DNA of 22,401 bases. It comes from CAZBBC01 sp964489835. Its GTDB lineage: Bacteria > Calditrichota > Calditrichia > JAJRVZ01. The stretch covers positions 1 through 22,401 of the forward strand of contig CAZBBC010000066.1 in NCBI GenBank assembly GCA_964489835.1, read 5' to 3'. Positions 1 through 7,771 of the stretch are shown in pieces. The notes under the pieces are model-generated. The model was not told the DNA's origin and searched no databases. It saw only the letters and a list, made by a program, of their open reading frames with translations. Numbering within the stretch: position 1 is the stretch's first letter; the number at the start of each line of letters is the position of its first letter. A program made the translations under genes and the position numbers.

Positions 1-747
1 CGCAATATGCATTCCATCGGGATTGACCTGGAACCGTTGGTGCAGAAAGATCTGCTCCGGATTCAGGCGATCCGCCCCATGTTTACGGGCCTGGAAATGC
101 ACCTGACGATGATACACAAAGCGGTCAATGCCTTTAAACCACAGGCCGTGATTATGGATCCGTTGAACAGCTTCATCGTCGGAGACAATAAAACCGAAGT
201 CAAGACGATGTTGATGCGGCTGGTGGATTTCCTGAAAATGAATCAGATCACTGGCTTGTTCACAAGCTTAACCTCAAGCGACGGCGCACTTGAGCAAAGC
301 GAAGTTGCCATTTCGTCCCTGATTGACACCTGGCTGTTACTTCGCGACATCGAATTAGGCGGAGAGCGGAATCGCGGCTTGTGCATCCTGAAATCGCGCG
401 GCATGGCACACTCGAATCAGATTCGCGAGTTCCTGCTGACCGATCACGGCTTGGAATTGCGCGATATGTACGTCGGTCCGGGTGGCGTGCTGACCGGCTC
501 GGCGCGGCTGGCGCAAGAGGTGCAAGACAAAGCCGTGCAGGTGGCGCGCAAGCAGGAAATTGAGCACCGACAACTCGAATTGGAACGCAAGCGCAAGATG
601 CTGGAAACCCAGATCGCCGCGATGCGCGCCGAGTTTGAAGCCGAAGAAACCGAGGCGCTGAAAATCATCGGGCAAGAACAAGCGCAGGAAACGCAACTGG
701 CGCAAGACCGTGTGGACATGGGGCTGAGCCGCAAAACGGACAACTAA
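1..747 (+). CDS. kaiC: KaiC clock ATPase/autokinase, C-terminal part (5' end outside window)
   Basis: The reading frame is open from base 1, so the gene starts upstream; the ATG at 7 is internal. The translation matches the CII half of KaiC, including 'RNM.SIG.D' at the start, 'ITGLFT' and 'GALEQSEVAISSLIDTW'. By alignment with cyanobacterial KaiC, the autophosphorylation pair Ser431-Thr432 is Ser-Ser here (codons 313-315 and 316-318), and the Thr426 position is Ser. KaiC is a double-domain RecA-like ATPase whose phosphorylation state keeps time or acts as an hourglass with KaiB. After the CII core (about nt 510 on) comes a charged Glu/Gln/Arg-rich tail of about 75 residues that reads as a coiled coil, instead of the short KaiA-binding tail of cyanobacteria. 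No kaiA is seen. Two kaiB genes follow. The sequence is GC-richer than most of the window. Confidence 0.9.
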   Translation, partial: RNMHSIGIDLEPLVQKDLLRIQAIRPMFTGLEMHLTMIHKAVNAFKPQAVIMDPLNSFIVGDNKTEVKTMLMRLVDFLKMNQITGLFTSLTSSDGALEQSEVAISSLIDTWLLLRDIELGGERNRGLCILKSRGMAHSNQIREFLLTDHGLELRDMYVGPGGVLTGSARLAQEVQDKAVQVARKQEIEHRQLELERKRKMLETQIAAMRAEFEAEETEALKIIGQEQAQETQLAQDRVDMGLSRKTDN

Positions 748-790
748 GTTCGGATTGCGGATTGCGGAATGATGACATGGGAGAAAAGAA

Positions 791-856
791 ATGGATAAAG
801 ACGAACTCCTGGCAATCACAGTCTCATCCATCAACGCTGCCAGGAAACACAAGTAA
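791..856 (+). CDS. possible 21-codon small ORF between kaiC and kaiB
   Basis: An ATG at 791 follows a purine-rich GGGAGA at a plausible ribosome-binding distance and runs 21 codons (MDKDELLAITVSSINAARKHK) to TAA. I do not recognise it. It may be a leader peptide, a degenerate remnant or chance. It sits in the 155-nt kaiC-kaiB gap, the only real gap in the Kai cassette. Confidence 0.2.
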   Translation: MDKDELLAITVSSINAARKHK

Positions 857-890
857 TAGCGATTTGGAGTTTCAATCCGAAATTAATGAG

Positions 891-896
891 AGGAGG
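891..896 (+). promoter_or_regulatory. ribosome binding site of first kaiB
   Basis: A full AGGAGG lies 6 nt before the ATG at 903. It fixes the start there. The same frame stays open back to a TTG at 762, but the residues before 903 do not look like KaiB. Confidence 0.85.
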
Positions 897-902
897 TCTG
901 CA

Positions 903-1244
903 ATGAAAACGAAACCGGTTAAATTAAAGTCCACGCTGCCTAAAGCCATGCCAGTCAAAGCAAAATCAGGCTCCTTTGTCCTGCGCCTGTACGTTGCCGG
1001 GCAAACGCCCAAATCCATGGTGGCTTTTGCCAATCTCAAGAAAATCTGTGAAGAACATATGGCGGGGCGGTACCGAATTGAGGTGATTGACCTGATAAAA
1101 AACCCGCAGCTGGCGCGCGGCGACCAAATCCTTGCCATTCCGACTCTGGTGCGCAAACTGCCTGAGCCGGTGCGCAAGATCATCGGCGATCTCTCCAACA
1201 CCGAGCGCGTGCTGATCGGGTTGGATCTGTTGCCCCGTGAATAG
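903..1244 (+). CDS. kaiB: KaiB clock protein, first copy
   Basis: This is a 113-residue protein, close to the usual KaiB length of about 100 plus a basic N-terminal extension of about 23 residues. It carries the KaiB signature throughout: 'FVLRLYVAGQTPKS' (from residue 25), 'VIDLIKNPQLA', 'ILAIPTLVRKLP', 'VRKIIGDLSN' and 'VLIGLDLL'. Gly106 and Asp108 in the last motif match the Gly-x-Asp pair whose mutation locks cyanobacterial KaiB in its fold-switched, KaiC-binding state. KaiB is a thioredoxin-like, fold-switching partner that binds the KaiC CI ring and promotes dephosphorylation. A strong ribosome binding site sets the start at 903. The second kaiB begins 9 nt after the stop, so the two are almost certainly co-transcribed. 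Confidence 0.93.
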   Translation: MKTKPVKLKSTLPKAMPVKAKSGSFVLRLYVAGQTPKSMVAFANLKKICEEHMAGRYRIEVIDLIKNPQLARGDQILAIPTLVRKLPEPVRKIIGDLSNTERVLIGLDLLPRE

Positions 1245-1253
1245 GGGAATACC

Positions 1254-1592
1254 ATGTCAAAAAAGAAAGTACATGATTCGATTGAAGCGTTTGAACGATC
1301 AATGGTCAGTCCGCAAAAAAAAACCTATGTCTTACGACTATATTTGACCGGTACGACGCCGCAATCCATGCGCGCCGTCGCCAATGTCAAAAAGATCTGT
1401 GAGGAGCACTTGAAAGGGAGCTACGAACTGGAGGTGATCGACCTCTACCAACAGCCCAAACTTGCGCAGGGCGAGCAGATCATCGCCACGCCGACACTTA
1501 TTAAAAAATTGCCGCTCCCACTACGCCGCATCATCGGCAATATGTCAAAAACCGAGCGCGTGCTCGTGGGGCTGGATTTGCGGAAGAAATAG
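1254..1592 (+). CDS. kaiB: KaiB clock protein, second copy
   Basis: A 112-residue paralogue of the preceding gene. It has a different N-terminus (about 22 polar residues) and the same core: 'YVLRLYLTGTTPQSM', 'VIDLYQQPKLAQG', 'IATPTLIKKLP', 'RRIIGNMSKTERVLVGLDL'. Gly106 and Asp108, the fold-switch pair, are kept. It differs from the first copy in GDLSN to GNMSK and has a shorter end after GLDL. AGGGGA just before the ATG at 1254 is the likely ribosome binding site and overlaps the end of the first kaiB. Two kaiB genes behind one kaiC could give two partners that compete or act in different states; this is inference. Composition is still moderately GC-rich, like kaiC. Confidence 0.93.
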   Translation: MSKKKVHDSIEAFERSMVSPQKKTYVLRLYLTGTTPQSMRAVANVKKICEEHLKGSYELEVIDLYQQPKLAQGEQIIATPTLIKKLPLPLRRIIGNMSKTERVLVGLDLRKK

Positions 1593-1626
1593 TGACAATA
1601 CTTGCGCTCGGTTGTCATTGCTAACC

Positions 1627-1646
1627 CCGAACGGTTTCGGAAAACC
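1627..1646 (+). promoter_or_regulatory. alternative small hairpins before the PAS gene
   Basis: CCGAA-CGGT-TTCGG (1627-1640) and the overlapping, mutually exclusive GGTTT-CGGA-AAACC (1633-1646) can each form a 5-bp stem. They lie between the second kaiB and the ribosome binding site at 1657. There is no T-run, so they are not a terminator. A role in mRNA processing or translation is only a guess. Confidence 0.25.
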
Positions 1647-1656
1647 ATCGGGTCTT

Positions 1657-1663
1657 GAGGGGA
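1657..1663 (+). promoter_or_regulatory. ribosome binding site of the multi-PAS gene
   Basis: GAGGGGA lies 5 nt before the ATG at 1669 and fixes that start. The frame is open back to 1462, but that part overlaps the second kaiB and encodes unrelated residues. Confidence 0.75.
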
Positions 1664-1668
1664 TTGTA

Positions 1669-3594
1669 ATGCCTAAGAAATCTACAAGCGGAACACAAAA
1701 ACATCTTGCCGCTGAAAACGAAGACCTGCGTGCGCGGCTGGACGAAGCGGACGAGACTCTGCGCGCCATTCGCAGCGGCGAGGTGGACGCGCTCGTCGTC
1801 TCGGGCGCGGGCGGCGAGCAGATATTTACACTCAAGGGCGCCGATCATTCCTATCGGATGCTGATCGAGAATATGAGCGAAGGCGCACTGACCGTGACGG
1901 CGGAAGGCCTGATTTTGTATGCCAACCAGTGCTTTGCCGCGATGCTCAAGACACCGCTCGAAAAGGTGATCGGTTCCACGATCCACAACTGGTTTGCACC
2001 GGACAGTCAGCCGGTTCTTCAATCGCTGCTGAGAATAGGCGTCACCGAAAAACGTCGCGAGCAATTTGTACTTACCGCCGGCGACGGAACCCTATTACCG
2101 ATTTCTCTTTCGGTGAGCAACCCAAACATCAACGAGATGCCCGATTCTTTCTGTCTGGTGGCAACCAACCTGACCGATCTGAAAAAAAACGAGGAGATTG
2201 TTGTATCCGAAAAGCTGGCGCAGGAGTTGCTGGAAGATTCAAACCAATCGCGCCTGGCATTGCTGAGCGTGATCGAGGACCAAAAGCTGGCTGAAGATGA
2301 GCTGCGGTTAAGTGAAGAAAAGTTCCGAACCATTACCGAGTTTTCGGCTGATGCCATCTTCATCACGGACCCAACGGGCAAATATGTGTATGTAAATCAG
2401 GCTTCTTCGGATTTGCTGGGTTATACTTCGGATACATTATTGACCATGACCATCGCCGATCTCTCTTCACCGGATGAAGGCGTGCAGGATATTGAAGAAT
2501 TTCAGAAACTGATTAAAGGGGGCAGTATATATACTGAGATTCTCCTGAAAAGAGCGGACAGTACTTTTGTGCCTGTGGATTTAAATGCCATAGTGCTGCC
2601 CAATGGATTGATATACGGTAGCTGCCGCGATATCAGCGAACGCAAAAAAGCAGAAGAAGCGCTGCGAGAATCAAAGATGGTGCTCGAAGAGATTATCAAC
2701 ACGATCCCCGTAAGGGTATTCTGGAAGGATAAGAATCTCTTTTTCCTGGGCTGTAATGCTGAATTCGCGCACGATGCGGGATTTAAGGATCCAAAGGATA
2801 TCATTGGGAAAGACGATTTCCAGATGGTGTGGCGTGATCAGGCGGAATTGTATCGCAATGATGATCGCCAGGTCATCGAGAGCGGAATCTCTAAAATTCT
2901 CATCGAAGAACCCCAGACGACCCCGGAAGGGAAAACCATTACGAATCTTACGAACAAGGTACCTCTGCGCAATTCTCAGGGGGAGATCAGCGGTTTACTC
3001 GGAACGTATATGGACATAACCAGTATTAAAAAAACAGAAGAAGATCTACACCGGACCACCCAATTATTGAAAGAAACGGGCAGAATTGCAAAAATAGGCG
3101 GATGGGAATTTGATGCAAAAACAAAAGAAGAAACCTGGACTGATGAAGTCGCTAAAATACATGATCTCGATCCAAACGAACCGACTAATGTGGAAAAAGG
3201 GTTAAGTTTCTATAAACCTGGTTCAAAAGAAAAAATAGAAAAAGCGATAGATGAAGCTATTAAAAATGGTAAATCCTTCGACCTTGAGTTAGAATTAATT
3301 TCTGCAAAAGGTAAGCATAAATGGGTGCGTTCAATAGGAAACCCTATAAAGGAGAAAAACAAAATTGTAAAAATAGCAGGATCATTTCAGGATATCACTG
3401 ATATAAAGGTAGCAGCAGAAGAATTAAAAAAATATCGTGAAAATTTGGAAGAAATAATAAAGGAGCGTACCGCTGATCTGGAAAAAAAGAACCTTGATCT
3501 TAAGCGGCTGAATAAACTTTTTGTGGGCAGGGAATTCAGAATCAAGGAATTGAGAGATAAAATTAAGGATTTGAAAAAAAATGAAGCTAAATGA
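1669..3594 (+). CDS. multi-PAS sensory protein without kinase domain
   Basis: The protein has 641 residues. An N-terminal coiled segment with 'LRAIRSGEVDALVV' (residues 31-44) is a motif known from PAS kinases, often Kai-linked. About four PAS domains follow: roughly 60-175, 217-330 ('FRTITEFSADAIFITD'), 336-450 and 467-580 ('IAKIGGWEFD'). The end is a coiled tail with 'NLEEIIKERTADLEKKN' and 'LNKLFVGREFRIKELRDK'. No His-box or ATPase domain is present, so it cannot be a kinase alone. I expect a cytoplasmic sensor that works with the next gene, whose start overlaps its end by 14 nt. Composition drifts strongly: counting single 60-base rows, 42/60 G+C at 1741, 33/60 at 2041, 27/60 at 2401 and 18/60 at 3241. 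This suggests a mosaic gene. The ligands of the PAS domains cannot be told. Confidence 0.85.
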   Translation: MPKKSTSGTQKHLAAENEDLRARLDEADETLRAIRSGEVDALVVSGAGGEQIFTLKGADHSYRMLIENMSEGALTVTAEGLILYANQCFAAMLKTPLEKVIGSTIHNWFAPDSQPVLQSLLRIGVTEKRREQFVLTAGDGTLLPISLSVSNPNINEMPDSFCLVATNLTDLKKNEEIVVSEKLAQELLEDSNQSRLALLSVIEDQKLAEDELRLSEEKFRTITEFSADAIFITDPTGKYVYVNQASSDLLGYTSDTLLTMTIADLSSPDEGVQDIEEFQKLIKGGSIYTEILLKRADSTFVPVDLNAIVLPNGLIYGSCRDISERKKAEEALRESKMVLEEIINTIPVRVFWKDKNLFFLGCNAEFAHDAGFKDPKDIIGKDDFQMVWRDQAELYRNDDRQVIESGISKILIEEPQTTPEGKTITNLTNKVPLRNSQGEISGLLGTYMDITSIKKTEEDLHRTTQLLKETGRIAKIGGWEFDAKTKEETWTDEVAKIHDLDPNEPTNVEKGLSFYKPGSKEKIEKAIDEAIKNGKSFDLELELISAKGKHKWVRSIGNPIKEKNKIVKIAGSFQDITDIKVAAEELKKYRENLEEIIKERTADLEKKNLDLKRLNKLFVGREFRIKELRDKIKDLKKNEAK

Positions 3595-6097
3595 ATTAAC
3601 CATTACCACCCGTTTAGTCATCGGATTGGTGATTATTGTTCTTCTTATTTTGGCTTCAGGGGTAATTTCGATTTTAAGTTCCAACCGGCTGGCTGACATT
3701 TCCGACCAAATGTATAGACATCCTTTAATGGTAAGCAACGCATTAAGAGACATACAAGTCAATCATGTAATCTTACACCATTCACTGAATGACCTTGTTG
3801 CTTCCGAAAACAAAGAACAGATGGAAAGCGCGTGGCGCAAGGTAAAAAATGCTGAAAAAAAAGTGTTGGATAACCTTAAGGTTGTTTCAGAAAGATTCCT
3901 GGGCAACATGACGGAAGTGCAAAAAGTGCAAAGGTTATTTATTGATTCAAAATTGTCCAGGGAAAAAACTATTCAATTAATGCGGCAGGGTGAAAGGAGC
4001 AAAGCCGTTGAGTTGATCCACAAGTATGAAACCGAATATTCAGATATTTTTTTCGATGAGATCCAAAAAATGATTGAATTTGCCAATAATAAAGCAATAA
4101 CGTTTAATAATGAAGCAAAAAGTATCCGGCAGTCAATCACAAAGCATCTATTCTTATTTAATATTTTCATTTTTTTATTCGGTCTTTTTATTGTAATAGT
4201 AATCATTAGAAATATAATTGTTCCCGTTAGACAAATTATAAACGAAATTAAAAAAATATCTGAAAACCATTTTACCCATAATTTGAAAATTCGCAGTAAA
4301 AATGAAATTAAAATTCTAAACAGTTTAGCCGAAGAACTTGATAATCTGGACAAGCATCTTTGTGAAAAAGAGAAAGAATTTGATCTGGCCCGGAAAAAAT
4401 CAATAAAAAATCAGGAAAATCTGGAGGAAATAGTTGAGGAACGGACATATGAATTAAAAGATACAAAGCAGTTGTTATCAAAAGCGATAGATGATGCCTC
4501 TATCGGAATTATTATGGTTAAACCGGATGGTAGTTATTCCCGGGTAAACAAGGCATTTTGTGAAATGTTGGGATATACCGAAGAAGAACTTCTTTCTATG
4601 ACTTACAAAGAAGTGATTCATCCGGATGATGTAGAAATCAGTTCAGGTTTTATACGAAAATTGCGCAATGAGAATATGCTGAAAGCGAGTTTTGAAAACC
4701 GATATATCCACAAAAACGGAACGATCGTACATGGTCAGTTAACATTGACATTAATAAGAGATAATGACAAAGAACCACAATTTTATTTCGTTCAGGTTCA
4801 GGACGTTAACCAGAGAAAGAAAGCCGAAATACAACTATATGAAAGCGAACAAAAATTCCGAAGCATAAGCGCTGCAACGCATGATGCAATTATTATGATC
4901 AACGGAGACGGTAATATAATATACCTGAATAAATCGGCTGAAGATATGTTCGGTTATGCATATAAAGAGGTTATAGGCAAGAATCCGCACGATTTGCTTG
5001 TGCCGAAAGGATATTATAAAAAAGCCCGGGCTGGATTTGCTGCTTTTAAGAAAAATGGTAATGGTCCTCTGATTGGAAATTCCATAGAATTGACAGCGCT
5101 ACACCACGATGGCCATGAATTTCAAATAGAAATATTAGTTTCGAGTCTGAAAATGAACAATTCCTGGCATGCTGTGGCATTGATAAGAGATATATCTGAT
5201 CGTAAACAAATCGAGCATAAATTAAAAGACAACCAGGAACACCTGGAAAAAATTATTAAAAAACGCACCCTTGAAATTGAGAAAACTGCAAAAGAAATGG
5301 AAAACTCTCAGCAAGCGCTTGCTTACCTCGTTGAGGATGTTAATGAGTCCAGAGTTGAACTTGAAGAATCAAACAGGCAACTTGCATACGTGAATAAAGA
5401 GCTGGAATCTTTTTCTTATTCCGTTTCGCACGATCTCCGGGCACCGCTGCGTGCTATTGATGGGTTTACCCGCATACTGATGACAGATTATGTGGCCAGG
5501 CTGGATGATGAGGGAAAACGATTGGGATCAGTGATCCAGCAGAGTGCCCAGAAAATGGGCCAGCTCATTGATGACTTGCTCTCCTTTTCCCGTATCGGGC
5601 GTGAAGCCATGCACTTTTCTAACATTGACATGGGGAAAATGGCCAACACTATATATCGCGAAGTGGTCGACGCGGAAGAGCGGAAACGAGTCGTTTTTAA
5701 TGTCAGCGATTTGCCAAATGCAAAAGGCGATTCCAACATGATTCGCCAGGTATGGGTGAATCTCATTTCCAATGCACATAAGTATACAACTCGTCGGAAA
5801 CAAGCATTTATTTCGATTACTTCTCAGGAAGAAGAAGATAACTTTATCTATTGTGTGAAAGATAACGGAGCCGGATTTGATATGAGATACAAAGATAAAT
5901 TATTCGGGGTATTTCAGCGCCTGCATAGCGAAAAAGAATTTAAAGGCACCGGTGTGGGCCTGGCGTTGGTGCAACGCATTATTCACCGCCATGGCGGACG
6001 GGTCTGGGCGGAAAGCAAAGTGAATAAAGGCGCTGCATTTTACTTTACTTTGCTTAAAAAAACAGGAGAACTTAAAAGTGAAAAATCTGGAATATGA
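3581..6097 (+). CDS. membrane histidine kinase: 4-helix sensor, HAMP, PAS-PAS, HisKA-HATPase
   Basis: The protein has 838 residues. A transmembrane helix (about 12-33) is followed by a helical periplasmic segment of four-helix MCP-sensor type (about 34-185), a second membrane helix (about 186-208), HAMP, a coiled coil and two PAS domains (about 300-407 and 424-537). A second coiled coil leads to the HisKA box 'SVSHDLRAPLRAIDGF' with phospho-acceptor His617. The ATPase boxes are intact: N-box Asn731, 'DNGAGF' at 761 and 'GTGVGL' at 789. The core is of the bacteriophytochrome/Rcp1-partner class. The start at 3581 overlaps the PAS gene by 14 nt, and its end overlaps the next regulator by 20 nt, so the three are coupled. 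The sensor half is very AT-rich (12/60 G+C in row 4201) while the kinase core is not (31/60 in row 5401), again suggesting a chimera. Confidence 0.88.
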   Translation: MKLNELTITTRLVIGLVIIVLLILASGVISILSSNRLADISDQMYRHPLMVSNALRDIQVNHVILHHSLNDLVASENKEQMESAWRKVKNAEKKVLDNLKVVSERFLGNMTEVQKVQRLFIDSKLSREKTIQLMRQGERSKAVELIHKYETEYSDIFFDEIQKMIEFANNKAITFNNEAKSIRQSITKHLFLFNIFIFLFGLFIVIVIIRNIIVPVRQIINEIKKISENHFTHNLKIRSKNEIKILNSLAEELDNLDKHLCEKEKEFDLARKKSIKNQENLEEIVEERTYELKDTKQLLSKAIDDASIGIIMVKPDGSYSRVNKAFCEMLGYTEEELLSMTYKEVIHPDDVEISSGFIRKLRNENMLKASFENRYIHKNGTIVHGQLTLTLIRDNDKEPQFYFVQVQDVNQRKKAEIQLYESEQKFRSISAATHDAIIMINGDGNIIYLNKSAEDMFGYAYKEVIGKNPHDLLVPKGYYKKARAGFAAFKKNGNGPLIGNSIELTALHHDGHEFQIEILVSSLKMNNSWHAVALIRDISDRKQIEHKLKDNQEHLEKIIKKRTLEIEKTAKEMENSQQALAYLVEDVNESRVELEESNRQLAYVNKELESFSYSVSHDLRAPLRAIDGFTRILMTDYVARLDDEGKRLGSVIQQSAQKMGQLIDDLLSFSRIGREAMHFSNIDMGKMANTIYREVVDAEERKRVVFNVSDLPNAKGDSNMIRQVWVNLISNAHKYTTRRKQAFISITSQEEEDNFIYCVKDNGAGFDMRYKDKLFGVFQRLHSEKEFKGTGVGLALVQRIIHRHGGRVWAESKVNKGAAFYFTLLKKTGELKSEKSGI

Positions 6098-6518
6098 AAT
6101 CCTGATTGTTGAAGATAATCCTGATGATGCCGAATTAATGGTTCGATCATTGAAAGAGAATCATCTCGCTAATAGTTTGTATGTAGTAGGAGATGGTGAA
6201 GAAGCACTAAACTTTATTTTCTGCAGGGGAAATTATAAGGGTAGAAATGTATGCACGCGGCCAAAGGTGGTTTTCCTTGATATCAAATTGCCTAAAGTGG
6301 ACGGATTGCAGGTTTTAAGGCAAGTTAAATCGGACAAGAAAACGAAAAAAATACCGGTTGTAATAGTCACTTCCTCAAAAGAAGACCCGGATATTGCCAC
6401 TGCCTACGATTTAGGTGCTAACAGCTATGTTGTCAAACCGGTAGAATTTGAAAATTTCAAAAAGACGATCAATCAATTAGGATTATATTGGGTAGTGGTT
6501 AATGAAAAACCAAAATAA
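6078..6518 (+). CDS. Rcp1-like single-domain response regulator
   Basis: A 146-residue receiver domain with no output domain. It has the acidic pair Glu12-Asp13, the phospho-acceptor Asp68 ('VVFLDIKLPKVDG'), Thr98/Ser99 and the conserved Lys120-Pro. The insert before Asp68 and the 'WVVVNEKP' end are typical of Rcp1-type regulators that pair with phytochrome-class kinases. The start is a GTG at 6078, inside the end of the kinase gene, with AGGAG 5-10 nt upstream. The kinase just before it is its likely partner. With no DNA-binding domain, it presumably passes the signal on by protein contact or a phosphorelay. Confidence 0.88.
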   Translation: MKNLEYEILIVEDNPDDAELMVRSLKENHLANSLYVVGDGEEALNFIFCRGNYKGRNVCTRPKVVFLDIKLPKVDGLQVLRQVKSDKKTKKIPVVIVTSSKEDPDIATAYDLGANSYVVKPVEFENFKKTINQLGLYWVVVNEKPK

Positions 6519-6560
6519 ATTATTTTGTCTTTTGTCTTTTTTCTTTTGTCTTTAATTTGA
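6512..6560 (+). terminator. weak terminator-like AU hairpin and pyrimidine tract
   Basis: AAAATA-AAT-TATTTT (6512-6526) overlaps the stop codon and is followed by a T-rich run with the repeated unit TTTGTC. The stem holds only A-T pairs, so termination would be weak. It lies at the end of the Kai-linked gene group. Confidence 0.25.
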
Positions 6561-6561
6561 T

Positions 6562-6578
6562 TGCAGCAATATGCTGCA
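6562..6578 (+). repeat. perfect 7-bp inverted repeat, possible operator
   Basis: TGCAGCA-ATA-TGCTGCA is a perfect palindrome with a 3-nt centre, about 85 nt before the start at 6661. No T-run follows. It could be a regulator binding site. The following 80 nt show no clear promoter to me. Confidence 0.35.
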
Positions 6579-6660
6579 GTATGAATAGATTTTAATAATG
6601 TGGTTGTTTTCTGTGAGCAAAAATTGCATTCGGATCCAAACCGTGAGGTATAAATAAACA

Positions 6661-7716
6661 ATGAAAAAAAAGTTAAAGCTAAAAATCCTCCATCTTGAGG
6701 ACAATCCGGCGGATGCAGAGATTGTTAAGTATGTTCTTGCAGAAGAAAATATTGAGGCTGATATTGAACTGGTGGAGACTAAAAAAAATTTTAAAGGCGC
6801 TCTCAGGGAAAATAAATTTGACCTTATTCTTGCCGATTATTCTCTCCCCGACTTTGACGGTATGACTGCACTCAAATTGGCAAACGAGTTGCTTCCCGAC
6901 ACGCCATTCATCTTTGTTTCCGGGACTCTTGGAGAGGAATTAGCGATAGAAAGTCTCAAAAGTGGCGCGACTGATTATGTCGTCAAGCAACGGTTATCCA
7001 GGTTGGTACCGACCGTTTATCGTGCACTTGAAGAGATTGAGATTAAATTAAAACGTAAGAGAGCTGAACAAAAGTTAAAGGCATCTTTAAAAGAAAAAGA
7101 GATACTTTTAAAAGAGATTCATCATCGTGTGAAAAATAACCTTCAGATAATTTCAAGTCTGCTAAATCTGCAGTTGAGAAAAGTCGACAATAAGGTCCTC
7201 AGGGAACAACTCCGGAACAGTCAGGATCGCGTGCGGTCAATGGCGATCATTCATGAAACACTTTATAAGTCACACGATATGGCCAGGGTTAATTTCAATG
7301 ATTATATTCAGTCTCTTACCAGGCACTTATTTAATTCATATGGTATCAATCGAAATGAAATCGACCTACAGATAAAGGTACAAAACATCTCCCTTGATTT
7401 AAACAGAGCCATTTCTTGTGGATTAATAATCAATGAACTCGTGTCCAATTCACTTAAACATGCTTTTAAAAGAAAAAAACCAGAATCTGTTGGGAAAGAT
7501 AAGATCTGGATTCAATTTACCCAGGATAAAACCGGCCATTATATATTGATCGTCAGTGATAATGGTATCGGTATTGACAGTGGTGTTGATCTAAATAATC
7601 TCGATTCACTGGGCTTGCATCTGGTGCAAAGCCTGAGCGAACAATTAGGCGGAAGCGTCAGGATTGGCAAAAAGGCTGGTACCGAATTTATTATTCGTTT
7701 TAATAATAGCAGATAA
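6661..7716 (+). CDS. receiver-HisKA_2 histidine kinase (REC-HisKA_2-HATPase)
   Basis: A soluble 351-residue protein. The REC domain (about 6-125) has Glu13-Asp14, phospho-acceptor Asp59 ('LILADYSLPDFDG') and Lys109. A short coiled linker leads to a HisKA_2-type box, 'LLKEIHHRVKNNLQIISSLL' with His154-His155, as in light- and stress-linked HWE/HisKA_2 kinases. The ATPase domain has 'NELVSN' (Asn258, Asn263), 'DNGIG' at 300 and 'SLGLHLVQSL'. The domain order puts the receiver first, so the kinase is probably controlled by phosphorylation from another kinase, possibly the one at 3581. GAGG 12 nt before the ATG is a modest ribosome binding site. The REC part is close to the one at the start of the 8339 gene. 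The output partner is unknown. Confidence 0.88.
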   Translation: MKKKLKLKILHLEDNPADAEIVKYVLAEENIEADIELVETKKNFKGALRENKFDLILADYSLPDFDGMTALKLANELLPDTPFIFVSGTLGEELAIESLKSGATDYVVKQRLSRLVPTVYRALEEIEIKLKRKRAEQKLKASLKEKEILLKEIHHRVKNNLQIISSLLNLQLRKVDNKVLREQLRNSQDRVRSMAIIHETLYKSHDMARVNFNDYIQSLTRHLFNSYGINRNEIDLQIKVQNISLDLNRAISCGLIINELVSNSLKHAFKRKKPESVGKDKIWIQFTQDKTGHYILIVSDNGIGIDSGVDLNNLDSLGLHLVQSLSEQLGGSVRIGKKAGTEFIIRFNNSR

Positions 7717-7771
7717 CCGATTCCCTCCCATGATTTGAAGGAAGCGAATACAATATCGAACCCAGATGTAA

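Noticed and set aside
762..902. Extension of the first kaiB back to a TTG at 762
   Set aside because: The added residues do not resemble KaiB, and a perfect AGGAGG sits 6 nt before the ATG at 903.
1462..1668. Extension of the multi-PAS gene back to 1462
   Set aside because: It would overlap most of the second kaiB in another frame. The ribosome binding site at 1657 supports 1669.
355..2064. Long antisense frames opposite kaiC, the kaiBs and the PAS gene
   Set aside because: They lie opposite clearly conserved genes in GC-rich DNA, have no recognisable domains and show no ribosome binding sites I could support.
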